A stretch of DNA of 64,000 nt from Torreya grandis (Eukaryota; Streptophyta; Pinopsida; Cupressales; Taxaceae). How positions within the stretch are numbered: the stretch's first letter is position 1; each line of letters opens with the position of its first letter. The position numbers and the translations under genes are program-made. Under the pieces are notes generated by a model. That model searched no databases. It was not told where the DNA came from and saw nothing but the letters and a program-made list of their open reading frames with translations. Of the stretch, positions 50,700 to 63,515 are shown piece after piece. The stretch spans positions 180,001 to 244,000 of the forward strand of contig JARHVA010003635.1 in NCBI GenBank assembly GCA_037957365.1, read 5' to 3'.

Positions 50700-53600
50700 C
50701 TTTTCAAACTCAATTGAACATGAAAATACATACATATTTAAAGGGGGTGCTAATGTGTCACCACTAGAAGAATAAAATGATGGAGTGAAAGCTATAGAAA
50801 CTAAAGTGGATGAAAATATTATAGTAATTTGAGTTACAACTAGAACATATAGTATCATTGTAGATACACAATAAGCTACATCCAATTTAGTTGTATTGGA
50901 TATTATCCTAAGTGGCACATATGTTTTACCTATATATGTTTGCACTAGTGTATATCTTAGAGACTGAATACCTTGAGTAAGTTCTAGTGGTGCCCTTATC
51001 ACTCAAGTTGATTTTTTTTCTACCTCCATTTATAAATATAATGCATGGCTATCCTGAAAGTTGATAGAAATGATTTTAAAATAAAGAAAATACATGTTAA
51101 ATATTTGTGGGAGCTTGTCCATCAACTTATTATGTGTGACTAATGAAACTTTTATCTCCACATGAAGTGTCCTAGTTCCTATAATTTTGTCCCTATAAAA
51201 ATTCAGTAGTTACATAATATCCTCATTGGTTCTATAGATTGTGCCTTCAATTTCAAATTGACAGTTGTCAACTACATCTTAGAGGAGATTCTAAAAAATG
51301 GGCTTAATATCTAACTGACCAAGAGGAGTGTTTACCTTAGTGACACTAATATCTTTCAAAATAGAGACTTTTTATCTCTCTTTATTCAAAAATTGTTGCA
51401 CTAGAGTTTGCATCTCTTGATGTTAGTTAATCAATCCATCTCTCTTGCTATCCTAGATTAATAAGTGAATCTTACCATCTATACCCTTCATTTTATTTAA
51501 TAATTGAAGTATGTTCCCCCACCTAGGCTGGGATGTAGTATTTGTAGACCTTATTAATTAAATGGTGTCATAAAACATTTTAGCTACCCACTACAAGTTA
51601 TATATTATCTCCTTAAGAGCCTAAATAGTGTTCCTCTCTTGTGACCTCTAAATAGATTGGTCAAAGATTTTGAAAATTTATTTGACTAATCCTATGGTAG
51701 CATCCAAAAATAGTAATGATATTCCTTGCATCTATCTAGGTCTAAGGGATTTAATTTTCTTCTCTTTGCTAGAGATAATATGTCCTCTCTCTATTCCAAC
51801 TCAAATTATTCTCTTTCTACAATAATGGTCTTTATTTTAACCTTCCTCAAGGTATTATTTTATCTATGAAACTAGAAATTGACTGTTGGTTGCTCAATAA
51901 TTAATAGGTCTTGCCTTCCTGATTCCTCTTATTACATCTACTTAATCCATAAAGAAATTTTCAATGTAACTTGATACTCAACTTTCTCTATAACTAGAAT
52001 AGAAGAAAGAGATTTCCTTGGAGGATGCATTATTGTGTAAAACTATGTCCCTAATGATGGAAATGAGGTATAGCCTTCCTTTATCTAGTGACATAATTTT
52101 GTTTTGGTGTATCAATGATGTATTTAGTATTCCTAAATTCCCTATGAACTAAAACTATAGGGTAATCTATCAAAATAGATTAGCCAATGGGAATTCCAAA
52201 TTCTATAGGGGTGTGACTAATGCATAAAAAATGGAGGTGGACACTAGGCTTTGAAAATGTACTTTCAATGATGTCTTAGGGGATTGGGGACTAGTTTTTT
52301 CAAAGAGTGAATAGGTCATTAGGGTGCTAAGTAGATTTTGTAATTAATATGTGACTAATGTATATGTAACCTTTGTAGTAATAACAATAGGAAGAGGACC
52401 CATAGTAAAAATTGGGTTATATTGGACAAAATTAGCATTGTAACTACTTAAGTATTATTTGTTTAGCTCAAAGAATTCATGGAATGAATAATATATATCG
52501 CACCAATTGTAGTAATAACAATTGAGGAAGTTATAAAAAAATGAGGGATTGTTTAACTTATAATCTAAGATAGGATAGTTTGGTAAATGGTTATTGAAAT
52601 TTTCACTAATATATCATAATTTATAAAGCATGGGGTGTATTTGGTGATGGTCCTATTATTGAGGTTTGCAGATTTAACTCTACATCCCTTTATACATCTC
52701 CTTATTTACCTAAAAAAAATTAGTGGACATCAATCTAATGCTTCCTTCATCAACCTGTTCAGATTCCCTTAGTATCTTAGTCCCTCTAGATTGAGTATAT
52801 TATTCAATCATCCACTCATCTTATTCATATTCTTTTATTGTTTTTGTGAGTGATTCAGTTTCCTCAATATCTATCTTAGACAAAAAAAATTCCTCAACTA
52901 CCCATTTTTTATCCTCTTCTTCACTATCATATATTTCCATTGGATATGATATTTATTGACCTCTTCTTTTATCCTCCATTTACTTTGTAACTTATGCATA
53001 TTTTAATTATAATTACATCTTTTGGGGTGAGATATGATGTGTATTAGGTTTATTTTTATAGGTAATTGGTGATTTAGTAGTAATAAGGGCTATCCATATA
53101 TAAGATGGAGTGGGAGATGAAGGGAATCTAGTGGAAACATGTGGTAATAAAGTGGGAGTGACCATTGGGAGAATTATGGGAGGTGAATATGGTCACCCAA
53201 GAGATTGGGCACTATTATTAGTGGTAATGTCATAATAATAGGTGACCTAGGATGAGAAATAATGGAAACATGATATAAGAAATTAGGAAGACTTACTATG
53301 CTATAGTCAAGGGAGGTAGAGGTAATATATAGAATATCTCAATTGCTCCACTTGAACATGTAGGTTTATCCACATCAGTTATGTGTTGAGAAGAATTAGT
53401 AATAAATGAATATGTAGGGGAGTTTGGAGCAATCTCATCTCTTTATTCAATATTGACTTTCCTAGATAGGCCATCTTGTTCATGTATGTATGATTCTATG
53501 TGAAGAGGAGATCCATGAATAAGTTTAGAAACCCATTATTATTTTTTGATCCACTTGGAATCTTCCTTATTAGTTATGGGATCATATAGGATCCTTTGTG

Positions 53601-53767
53601 ATATAATCATTGACATGTTTACCCTCTACCTCTTTATAACAACCACAATGTCATCCTCTGCATTCATAAACATTTTATCATGACTATAGGACTAGCTACC
53701 ATAGTTTATTTTCACTTTCCTCTCATATCTCTTGATATGCTCCCTAACACTCTTCTTAGGGTCCTAT
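50700..53767 (-). pseudogene. Unknown coding region inside right D repeat
   Basis: This is the counterpart of the left-repeat frame at 36880-41950, truncated at its N-terminal side. Landmarks on the minus strand in order are DPKKSVREHIKRYERKVKIN and SHDKMFMNAEDDIVVVIKR (53650-53767), SKLIHGSPLHIESYIHEQDG (near 53470-53530), ITDVDKPTCSSGAIEIFY (near 53340-53390), then KMKGID, VTKVNTPLGQLDIKPI (near 51310-51350), FEIEGTIYRTNEDI (near 51210-51250), TLHVEIKVSLVTHN (near 51140-51170) and SLRYTLVQTYIGKTYVPLRI (50900-50970). The last lies in an open frame (50679-51002 of the ORF, before the microsatellite). No family is recognised. The Pro/Thr-rich end suggests a flexible tail. Confidence 0.55.
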
Positions 53768-56328
53768 TGTCATGGTTTTTTAAAATTTAAAATTTAGTAA
53801 AAATTGAATTAATTTTTAGCTAATTTTGGTTTGGGTGAAAATTTAAAATTTAGAAAAAAAGAAATTAATTAATTAATTCAATTTAAAACCAAATTTTTGA
53901 GAAAAAATTTAATTCCCAAACTATGTAAATGCCCTTTGAATTTATTGTGACATGTAAAAAGCTTTCAACTTCTCCTACAACTATTTAAAAGTTTCATTAA
54001 CTATTTTTAAGATGTGTAAGTGTTTTATATTTTACCCAATTATGCTAAATTTCTTAAATGCTTTTTCATGTTGTGTAAATTTTTATTCCACATTTGCATG
54101 TAGTGTAATTTAAAAGTAAAAAATTAATAAATTTAATTGAAATAATTTTTAATTATTTGAATTAAATCATGCAAAATCAAATTTTAGTTCCCACTATCAT
54201 GTAATTGTCAATATTTCCCCAATCATGTAAATAAGCCTTGGATCTTCCTTAAATCATGCAATTGAAATATTCCCTTCCACTTCCATGCATGTAAGCTTTA
54301 TTTATCCCCACATCTTGCAATTTGCCTTTTATTCTCCCAAAATCATGAACTCTTCATTATCATTTCCCTGAGTCATGTCAAAAGTAAAACTTATTCTTCC
54401 CTAAAGCTTTCAAACATGTGCAAAGAAGAGATAAATTTGATTTTTTTTTCATTTCTTACAAATTAAAACTATACATCTCCATTGGAATAGGGTAAAAAGT
54501 GAAAAATAAAAAATTATTTTATTTACCTCTACCTACAAATCAAAACTATAAGATGATGCCATAGAGGAGAGATAGAGTTTTAGTTTAATTTTATTGTTTC
54601 TTGCCACCAAGACAAAGCCATATGGCTATATGATTAAGGAGAAAAAGTAGATTATAAAAAAAAAAAAAAAATTAATTATTTTTGTTTTCCCCTACCATAT
54701 GTGAAGACCATATAACAATATATCATATATAGAGAGGTGAAAAATAAATAAGAAAATATATTAAATTTGATTTTACCTATAGATGTAAAGTCATACGATA
54801 AAACAAGAATATTGGATAAGTAAAAAATTAAAAAATAAATAATTTAATCATATTCATTTTATTTCTACATACCAAAAGGAGGTTTTATGATGAAAATAAG
54901 GTAGGAATTTAAAAATTATAAAATAAAAGAGCAATATTTACTTTTACTCATTTTCATTCACTAGGAGAGGTCATATAACCATGTCATATGGGAAAAAAGA
55001 GACAAAATAAAATAGAAAAGGAAAAAATAAATAGGTTTGTGGAAATGAATTACCTTTCAAGTTAGGAACCCTAACGTGAACTCATTATATACTAATTTAA
55101 AAAATAGAAGAATGTATTACTTGATTGAATTTTGTGAAAGAACTAGCTTGATAATAAAGGAAGACAATGTGTAATTAATAATTCTCTTGTCAAATAAGTG
55201 AGCAAAACATTTGAACTTATGAAATAACTCTATTTTTTAAAAGTGGAAGGATTTCCCAATTCTCTAGGACAATTAGGTTCAATAGTTCAGTGTAAGAATG
55301 ACAAACAATATCATGACATAAATATTTTGAATCTGACAGTTCCTAAGTCATAATGAAAGTAGTGTTGGTGTTATGCTTATTTTCATTTGTAATATAATTT
55401 AAAATATATTTAATAGTAGTAAGGATGAATATTGAGAGGGAACCTAATAATATTTTTCATAAAATAATTGAAGTCATTATACAAAGTATGGTAAACATTT
55501 GCAACTCTTTCAAGATTGATAGAGAGTGCAAATTTCAAGGCATAGATGGAAAGATCCCAATTAAATGTAGTTATGTCTATCGAAACATGTTAAAATTGAA
55601 AAAAGAATAAATTTTAGGGAAATTTGAAATCATCCTCAGTGAAAGTGAAGATTATAGGCTCCGTCAAAAGCTTTTGTTCTTTTCACGTAAATGTTGAATC
55701 TTATTTTGTAATTATCAGTTGTATTTTTTTTTTAATTGTAAACTCATAAATTTAATTCATGCAAATGAAATATGTTAAAATTTAAAGTCATGGGTCCTAA
55801 TTACACTTGGGACAAAAATCACAATTTCACCTTTGCACTTTTCAAGTTGTGCAATTTCTCTTTTGCACTCTTGCATTGGTGCAATTACACCAACTCATTT
55901 TTACACCACTTAAGTGGTGTTTCTTTGTAAAATCACTTTTGTATTAGGGAATAGTTAGTCTGCACATTAATTTGTATGTTGTAATGTGAATAATTATGGG
56001 AGTAATAATTCACTATTATAGATAGTTTGTTCGTTACTTATATTTGGTAGTAATCAGTTGTCATGATATTGTTATAAAAAATATTATGAATATACATTAG
56101 AATATAATATTTGTTTAGATATATTTTTTTGAGTTACAATAATATATCATATATATTAGGTTACATAATCATAAGGATTTTGGGTGAGAGATTGATGGAG
56201 AGATAATCTCCATGAATATAAGAATAATGTTCCTATAAAGTTGTGGTCTTGTATGATTTTGTAACAAGAGTGTGAGAAATAATATTATCAAAAAATCTAA
56301 TTATTCTTTGGGTGTTCCTCTATCTACA
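53768..56328 (+). repeat. LTR-like block with copia-style 3' end
   Basis: This starts TGTCATGG exactly where the D repeat stops and ends near CTACA at 56328, 19 bp before an iMet primer-binding site. The last 200 bp (TTGTAACAAGAGTGTGAGAA, then TTTGGGTGTTCCTCTATC) look like the transcript-end region of a Ty1/copia LTR. No second copy is in the window, so the left boundary is inferred from the TG and from the break in D. The block may be one 2.6 kb LTR or a short LTR plus other DNA. A 55425-55610 frame inside it is not recognised. Confidence 0.5.
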
Positions 56329-56347
56329 ACTTTGATTTTATGAAAAT

Positions 56348-56359
56348 TTGGTATTAGAG
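56348..56359 (+). other. iMet primer-binding site (+)
   Basis: TGGTATTAGAGC matches the iMet consensus TGGTATCAGAGC at 11 of 12 positions and is followed by AGGTCAATGATCC, a continuation often seen in plant copia elements. It marks an LTR end just to its left. Confidence 0.85.
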
Positions 56360-56877
56360 CAGGTCAATGATCCATTAAATCTATAAAGGGGCAATTCTGC
56401 AAATCCATTGATTGCTTTAAGTGATGAGATAATTTGAGAGATAATCCATATAGCTATAGGATAGATAAGTAGCGTAATCAAGATAAAATTGATATAATAT
56501 CAAAAGGGTCAGGATTTTCAGCAACACAACATGATGAGATTCAAACTACACTCATATTTAGATCCATGTTTATGCATTTGGGTATACCTTTGTTTAACAC
56601 TAGTATATCCTCTATTGTCTTAGTCTTATCATTCTATATTCATGTTCTAAGACCATATTCATAATGTATCTTGGTATAAAACTTCATAAATCCATCACTT
56701 TTTAATATCCTATAAAATCGTATTGAGTCAAGCCCTATTCTGTCAAATCATGAAACAAGAGGCCTACCAGTCCAGTCAGTTTTAATGCAATAAATCTCTA
56801 TTTGGTCAAATTTTTAATGCAAGTCAAACAATTTTTGTTTTTCTAATTTCTACCATGTGTGTTCTAAATTTTGAAAA

Positions 56878-56928
<51 letters not shown>

Positions 56929-57920
56929 ATATATATATATATGTATGTATATATATATATATATGACATTCAATTAGAGTAAGTGAAGGACTATTGTTTG
57001 TTCCTCATTGTAAGATCCTTGTGTAGTAATTCTGATGTCATGCATGTTTTATGTTCATACCTGCATTCTTTGAAAACATTGAGTCATGGTCCATCCATAG
57101 TTTTAACGATTCTTCACTACCAACATTTCAACCCTAATGCATCACCAAAAATAGATGCATCAAAACCATTTTGCATGCCTATTGTTTATAGTCTGCTTGG
57201 CTCATAAAAAGGTATTTTGGATTGAGACATCTCATAAACTAGCTGTTCAAGTCACAAAATACATGCAATAGAGTCATATATAGATATGATTTTTTGTCTT
57301 CCATCTATTGATTCAATCAAGGTTTTACAAGTCATTCATTTTATCCATTTAAATTTATTTAGGTTTATGTTTTTTTATAAGTTGATAGGTTTATTTTTTA
57401 TTATTATAAGCTTTTTGTTACATAATGTTAGGTTATTTTTCATTATTAAAATTTTAAAAAATAAAAAATCAATAATGACTTATTTTATGTTCAATATTGG
57501 TATTAAGGTAGTCAAGGGTGTTTTTAATCAAATTTTATCCTTGTCTCTTAATTTATAAAAGTAGAAGTAAAACTAAGAGAGATAGGTGTGTAAAGGTATG
57601 TAGTTGAAAGTGCATGTGTATTGATATCCAAAAAAAGTGAGAGATCCTCTTTGGCTAGGGAAGAAGACCTATAGATAAGAAAACACTAAATGAAACTTGT
57701 TGATTAGACAATAAGATGGGGTATTGCCTAGCATATGCTAGATCTGAGAAAGTAATAGCTTGCTAGGATGGTTGTCAATCCCCTTTCTGATAAAAGTTTT
57801 GGTATAAATAAAAGAAGGAAAAGTTGCATAACATGAAATTACTAAATCTAAAAAAATATATACTTATAAAATGAAATGCATGCATTAACAAATTAACATT
57901 AAGGTAAATGCTAATTATTA
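56360..57920. other. Leader/remnant after primer-binding site, no gene recognised
   Basis: This would be the 5' interior of the copia-like element, but no gag is readable. Open frames at 56983-57207 and 57286-57558 (+) are short, the second very hydrophobic and AT-driven. I do not regard them as genes. The 3' LTR of element E begins somewhere near the right end of this stretch. Confidence 0.35.
56881..56964. repeat. (AT)n microsatellite with GTAT interruptions
   Basis: An AT run is interrupted twice by ATGTATGTAT. It is 84 bp long. Confidence 0.97.
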
Positions 57921-58867
57921 AAAAAAAAAAAAAAGGTCAAGTCTAGTCTAGTTTGGTCTAGTCTAGTTGTGATGGAAGGCAAAAAATAGAGTTTGGTCAA
58001 AGGTTTGATCAATGCTAAAAAGGTTGCTAGTTTTGTTATAGATAGGTAACTAGTGACGGTTTGGCTAACTATTGGTGGTTAAGGTAACCAGTGACAATTA
58101 GGCTAACCGTCGATGGTTTCTTAACAAATTTAGAAATATATAAAATTAAGGTTGCAAGTTGGGTAAATGGTTAGAAAGAGTTTTTGATATGGGTTTATGT
58201 TAATTAAAGGTCTAATATAGGTTTTACATAATAAGAATAAAGTATAAACATAATCTGATCAAGTTATTAAAATTTAGAGAAGAAACAAAGAACATACAAC
58301 AAATGGAAAATACCTATTATCAATGAGATAAAGATATGGTAGAATAGACCTAGAGGAATTATATTCACATAATTGTGCTCCAGCTTCTGAGAATGGTTTG
58401 GGTAGTGTTTCAATAAGGGTTGATACCTATAAGAAGATTTTGGTAGTATGCAATTATAGATTTTTTGATCCATTCTCCTTCATGTAGCTCTCCTTTTATA
58501 GCAAGAGGCTACCAAAATGGAGAAGAAGTTGCTAATTAGGTAAATGATAAAGATGCAAAGTTGGGTGCTAAAAAGATCCTTTATATTGCCAAATAGAAAT
58601 TTGCTAAGTTTCATGTAAATTTGATTTTAAACAAAATAAAAAAACTCCTAAACATAGGTTGGGGAACCTAATCGTTGATGGTTAGGTGTAACTATTAATG
58701 GTTAGATAACCATCAGTGATTACCCTAACCATCGACAATCATGGTTTGCGAGGAAGATGGGTAAAAAGTGGTCAAAAGAGGTAAGGCTAGTAAGTTAATA
58801 AAGTGGGCTAGGTTAAGATTCCAATGTGTTTTGACATTAAAAATGGGGTAGTTTTCGAGTGTCTACA
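57921..58867 (-). repeat. 3' LTR of element E (left end uncertain)
   Basis: On the minus strand this starts TGTAGACACTCGAAAACTAC right after the polypurine tract. The partner LTR lies outside the window. It contains clusters of a GGTTAGGTAACCATCGRTGG-type motif near 58044-58125 and 58665-58745, and a poly-A run at its left. Confidence 0.6.
58674..58736. repeat. Inverted repeat in LTR of E
   Basis: GTTGATGGTTAGG (58674-58686) and CCTAACCATCGAC (58724-58736) are complementary at 12 of 13 positions, with a 37 bp loop that itself holds a related ATGGTTAG..AACCATCAG pair. A hairpin could form in RNA or single-stranded DNA. Confidence 0.75.
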
Positions 58868-58882
58868 TTTTCCCCCTTTTTA
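58868..58882 (-). other. Polypurine tract of element E
   Basis: The minus strand reads TAAAAAGGGGGAAAA immediately before TGTAGACACTCG. This is the primer position for plus-strand DNA synthesis and it defines the LTR edge. Confidence 0.85.
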
Positions 58883-61800
58883 TTATGCGACTTTAGGTCA
58901 ATAAGCTGTAAAACAAAAATAGAGTGGGTTACTAGTCATAGGTGAAGGATGATGGTCGAGATGACTCTAGATGCTCTAGGAAAGTGAAAACTACCTACAT
59001 AGTTCCATGGATGTAATATCCAAAAAATAACTTTAGGCCAGATGTAGTTCTTAAATGATTCATGGGTAAGTTACAAAGAATAGGTGTACTATAAGGGTAA
59101 GGTAGTGATACTCAACTGGGTTGCACCAAATTAAAAAATCACATGGTTTGATTTGGGTGAAGGATTATGGAGAAGGGTCATAATAAAAGGTATGATTGCT
59201 TGAGTATGGTATGAGGTATCCCCCCTCAAACTAGGAGTCAATGAGATGAAGGTTGAATTGGGTCAAGGTTTGATAAATAGTGGATGATAAGTCACGAGGT
59301 GGGTGACAAAAAGGTGAGGTTGGGAACTTGAGACATGAACACATGCACAAAATGAAACAAGATGAGATAGCTAAGATCAAATAAAGACTAAAATTTCCAT
59401 GATGGTAACAATAAGGTTAGGTTCTAGGATAAATGACAAGGTAACCGATCCCTAATGTTGGTCATAGCAGATTGGGTCACACTTATCAAGTCACCTAAAT
59501 AGGGTTAGTGTTTACTCAGGTATCCATGGTAGGAAGTGCTCCTAAGATAAACACAAATGATCTTGTTGGTTGTGCATGAGGTGGTGAAAATGAAAATGTT
59601 CAACATGGTAAGGTTGGTCTATGCAGTCAAAAGGACTAAAGTAAGGTTGTCACAAACTATGTGATAGGTTGGGTCAAAAGGGGCCAATATCAAGGTGGAT
59701 GTCATCAAATGGTTGGGCAGTTTGGTGAAGAAGTGTAATATCCAAAATTTAAGGGAGAAGGTGACTCTAAAATATGTTGGTGAATGCCTAAATGGGTTTC
59801 CCCACTTGGGTGTGCAACTTAGTTTGGTTTTGGTGGATAGGGTTGACAAAGTTGATAATATGGGTAGAGTTAGATTTGATAGGTTAGGTTGAGTGGATAA
59901 AGTTTATTGATAGGTGGTTTGGTAGATGGGTATTTTAATATGGTAGGTTAGGTTTAAGAATTTTGATTGGTAGGTAAGGGTTTGATTTGGTAAGGTTGGT
60001 TGAATAGGTTGATTAAATAGGTTGGGGGAGGTTAAAAAGATTGTTTGGTTTGGTTGATAAGGTAAGTTTGGGTGAATGGTTGGGGGTGGACAACCGAAAA
60101 ATTAATGAGGTTTGATAGGTTGAAGTTAAGATTGGTAAAAATAATTGTTAATTTGGTGTTGATGATTTATTGATGGTCAAAGGGTTGGGAAATGTAGGAG
60201 AAGGGTAATCTCGAAAAAGGTGGGGTTAGTTTGGTCAAGATGAAGGTTTGTTGGGGAAGGCAATCGCTAATAGTTTGATGGTTAGGGTAAGTGGGTGGTT
60301 TTAATGGTTCAAAATGAGGAAGACACATCTCCCTAGGTTAAGTTAATTAGGTAAAGGATATCCAAGCTAACTCTTGATGTGTTAGGCAAGAGGATGTTAC
60401 CTACATAGTCCCATGGAAAGTGGATCCAACATGGACTTTAGGCTAGATGTAGTTCTTTCAATTTGGTGTTTGATGGGTTAAATTAGAGGAATATGAGGTG
60501 ATTTGAGAAAAATAACCTCCAAAGGTTAGGTTAGGTTTGGTTTTGGTTGGCTAGGATTATAGAGCTTTAAAAGTAACCTCTATGGTTTATGGATAAGGTG
60601 ACTCCCAAAGGTAAAAAGTTAAGATACTTCATCAGTTGGTTGGTTTTATATGTTAACTTGATTAGATGGGTTGGGTGAAAGTGATTGGTAGTTGATGGTT
60701 TGGGTGTTAGTTATTGTTTTGTTTGGATAAGGTAAATAAGGTTGGTTTTATAGGTTTGATGGGTTGATTTTAGTCTAGGTGGTTTTGTTGATTAGGTGAT
60801 GTTTTGGTTTCAATGACTCCAAAGGGAGAAGACATGTATTCCCAAGTGATCATGAAAGTATAAGGGGGAGGCTAAATGTTCTAATTGAAAAAGACTATGA
60901 TGTCAAGATGGGTGGGTTTATGGACATAAAACCCTTGTCACATTTTTATTTATTGTTAGTTTGATGGTTAAATAAGGTAAATTAACCATATGATGTCAAG
61001 TAAGCTCAATATCCCTTGATTTGTGGAGGGAAAAAGGGGAAATGGATGGTAGGTAGTGGGTAATAGGTATGGAAAACTTCTTGTGTGGATGGCTTGACCC
61101 TTATATAGGTGACCCAACAACCATGATAAATAATTCCATGTCATATGCATGTGTAGATTGATTGATGCGAGAAGTCCACTAATGAAAACCAATTGCAGTT
61201 TTCTTGGGATAGTTTTTTAAAAATTTATATAGGGTCTTGTATTTCTTGTTTTGATATGTTAGTGAAGCTAATCAATTCAAGAAGTTCAAATGATATTTTT
61301 TGATAAATTTAACTTATCCATCCTTTGAGGGAGTGGTCTATGTTTGGGTTTTTTCGTATTGGATAGTTGTCCTTCAAGGGAGAAGTCTATTTTAAGTTCA
61401 ATAAATTTTTATTATTTTTGAGTAGTTGTCCTTCAATAGAGTATCTACATACTAAAGATGTTTACCTAAGTGATATTGTGGTATCTTGAATGTTTATATG
61501 ATTATTTAGACATGGACTATCTATATAGGCATAAGGTTTTACTTTATGGAGGCAAAGCCATGGCATAAGGAGGAGGAGGATGGGTGGGAGAGGTGGATCT
61601 AAGTGATAATGACCATGGGATTCCATTTGTTTAGAGATGAAAATTATCCATGAGGATCATCCCATGGGTAGAGCTATGGTATCCATACTTAAGATTAAAC
61701 AAATTTGGTGATGAATAATCACATGATCCTATTTTTAATTAGTTGTCCTTAAAGATAAGGAGATGAAGATGATTGAAAATAATAGATGAGCTTAATTTAG

Positions 61801-62794
61801 ACATAAAATGACAAGAAACTTGGTTTAACCAAGGAATAGATGCAAATGCCAAGTGTTTAAGAGACTCAATCTTGATATGCCCCAAATCCATGATTGCAAG
61901 GATGTTAATGTCAATCAGAGGATTAGATGTCCCTCAATTACTTTTCAACTCTTGGGTAGATGAGGAAAAGGTATGGTTTGACAAAAAAAGGGGAGGTTGG
62001 TTAGGTGATAGGTAAGGTTCAACTGATTGTGGGTGAGGTTGGGTAAGATTATTTGGCTGGGTAGGTTAGGTTAGGTTAGTTAAGTAAATTGATAGGTAGG
62101 TGATATGGTGAATTGGGTCGATAAGACTGATTTAGAGAGGTTAGTTAGTGTTGGTTTTCTAGATAGGTTTGATAGGTTGGGTATATTTGATTGGTTGAAT
62201 AGGTTGGGTAGATGCACTTGAGGTGAAAGTGTTAATAGGTTATTGGGTTGATTGTTAAGGTATGGTTTGGGGTTGATAAATGGTTAGAGGCTTATGGAGG
62301 GGAAGCTTTCCCATTTTTATTTTTTCATGGATGGTCAAAAGAGGGAATGGTTAGTTAGAAGGTTTTAGGAAGAGTGAAGATGACTTCACCCACCTCCCCA
62401 AGGGTTTTTTTTGTTAGTGGTTAGTAGGTAAAGTTCATAGGTGGTGGTTCCAATGGGATTTCCTCTTGTGCACCAAGGCTAAGAAAAGGTAGGTGGATTG
62501 TATTTAGGTAGGGTAGGTTAGGATTTATAGGTTTGAAGGGTAGGTTTTGGTTTGGGTTGTTAGGTAGGTTGGTTATGGTAGAGTGGAAAGGTAGGTTGAA
62601 TATGGTTGATTAGTAATATGAAGAGGTTGGTTTGACCAGTTGAGAGAGGTAAGATAAATGGTTGAGTTGGTCTATTGGTTGGTTTCATTTGATCATTTAG
62701 TTTGGTTGGTGAGGTAAGGTTAGATTAATGGTAAGTATGGTTTGGTTGATGGTCATTAAGGCTGGGTCAATAGGTTCTACATAATTAGTAAGTG
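58883..62794 (-). other. Long G/T-rich (minus C/A-rich) low-complexity interior of E
   Basis: Much of this stretch is built from GGTT, GATAGGTT, GGTTGG and TTTGGT words on the + strand, with blocks of ordinary sequence near 60900-61900. The minus strand therefore reads as Asn/Thr/Pro/Leu/Gln-rich frames such as 59619-59849 and 60968-61192. I could not find protease, RT or integrase motifs. It sits between gag and the 3' LTR, where pol would normally be. Confidence 0.55.
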
Positions 62795-63154
62795 GAAAAA
62801 TTAGGTTGGTTGGTTCCACATGGTTGAGTGAAAAATGTTGGTGGGTTGTTTTCACAAAGGTGAGTGGAAAATTTTGGTTGGTTGGTTCCACAAAGGTGAG
62901 TAGAATAGGTTGATAAGTTGATTCAACAAAGGAGAGTGTAATAGGTTGGTTAGTTAGTTCCACAAAGGTGAGTGGAATAAGTTGATAAGTTGACTCCACA
63001 AAGGAGAGTGAAATAGGTTGGTTGGTTAGTTCCAAAAAGGTGAGTGGAATAGGTTGGTAAGTTGACTCTACAAAGGAAATTGGAATAGGTTGATAATTTG
63101 AATATATAAAGGAGAGTGGAATAGGTTGGTTATTTGGTTCCTTAAATGAATTTT
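62795..63154 (-). repeat. 36 bp x 10 minisatellite coding a 12-residue repeat
   Basis: There are ten head-to-tail units of exactly 36 bp, with unit starts at 62795, 62831, 62867, 62903, 62939, 62975, 63011, 63047, 63083 and 63119. The + strand unit is close to GAATAGGTTGGTTGGTTAGT followed by TCCACAAAGGTGAGTG. On the minus strand units 1-7 are inside one open frame (62697-63035, 112 residues) and give a 12-residue repeat like LTFVEPTNQPIP. Alternate units differ in a consistent way, suggesting a 72 bp higher-order unit in the middle. It lies just C-terminal of the gag knuckle ORF. Confidence 0.93.
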
Positions 63155-63278
63155 TGAAGGAAATTTGACAAGGTTCTACTTGGTTGGCAAGTGGTTTGGT
63201 TGAGGGTTAGATCATGGTTTACTCAATAATGAGTGAAGGAAGTAGTTCTATGATTGATTGTTTGATGATATTTAAGGC

Positions 63279-63515
63279 TCAGTTAGAATGAACATGCAGA
63301 ATTTCCTTCAAAACTTCATTATGATTGATAAGGTTTTGGATGAGCATCTTAAAAGAGCCACATATATCTATATCATGTCCATGGGTGTGATGATAGGCAC
63401 AAAAATCAATCTCTATAAATGAAATTGGCTTTTGAAGATATTTATTGATAGGTTTGATTAAATGGAGATCAATGATGGTAGACTCTATGAATTTGTCAAG
63501 GATGGAGGTGTACAT
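63279..63515 (-). pseudogene. Gag zinc-knuckle region of element E
   Basis: This is a 78-residue open frame. It reads DKFIESTIIDLHLIKPIN, then FCAYHHTHGHDIDICGSFKM, then LIQNLINHNEV. This matches the plant gypsy gag knuckle F-C-x-Y-H-x4-G-H-x4-C-x2-L-K-x2-I-x2-L-I, with Cys, His, Gly-His and Cys all kept. Such a knuckle binds the element RNA. It is flanked on both sides by low-complexity repeat DNA, so the gag may be expanded by repeats. The frame opens at ATG 63515, but the true gag start is further right, probably outside the window, so this is a fragment. Confidence 0.75.

Noticed and set aside
62040..62110. GGTTAGGTTAGGTTAG run resembling telomere repeat
   Set aside because: The plant telomere unit is TTTAGGG. 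This is one of many GGTT-type words in the low-complexity tract of element E.
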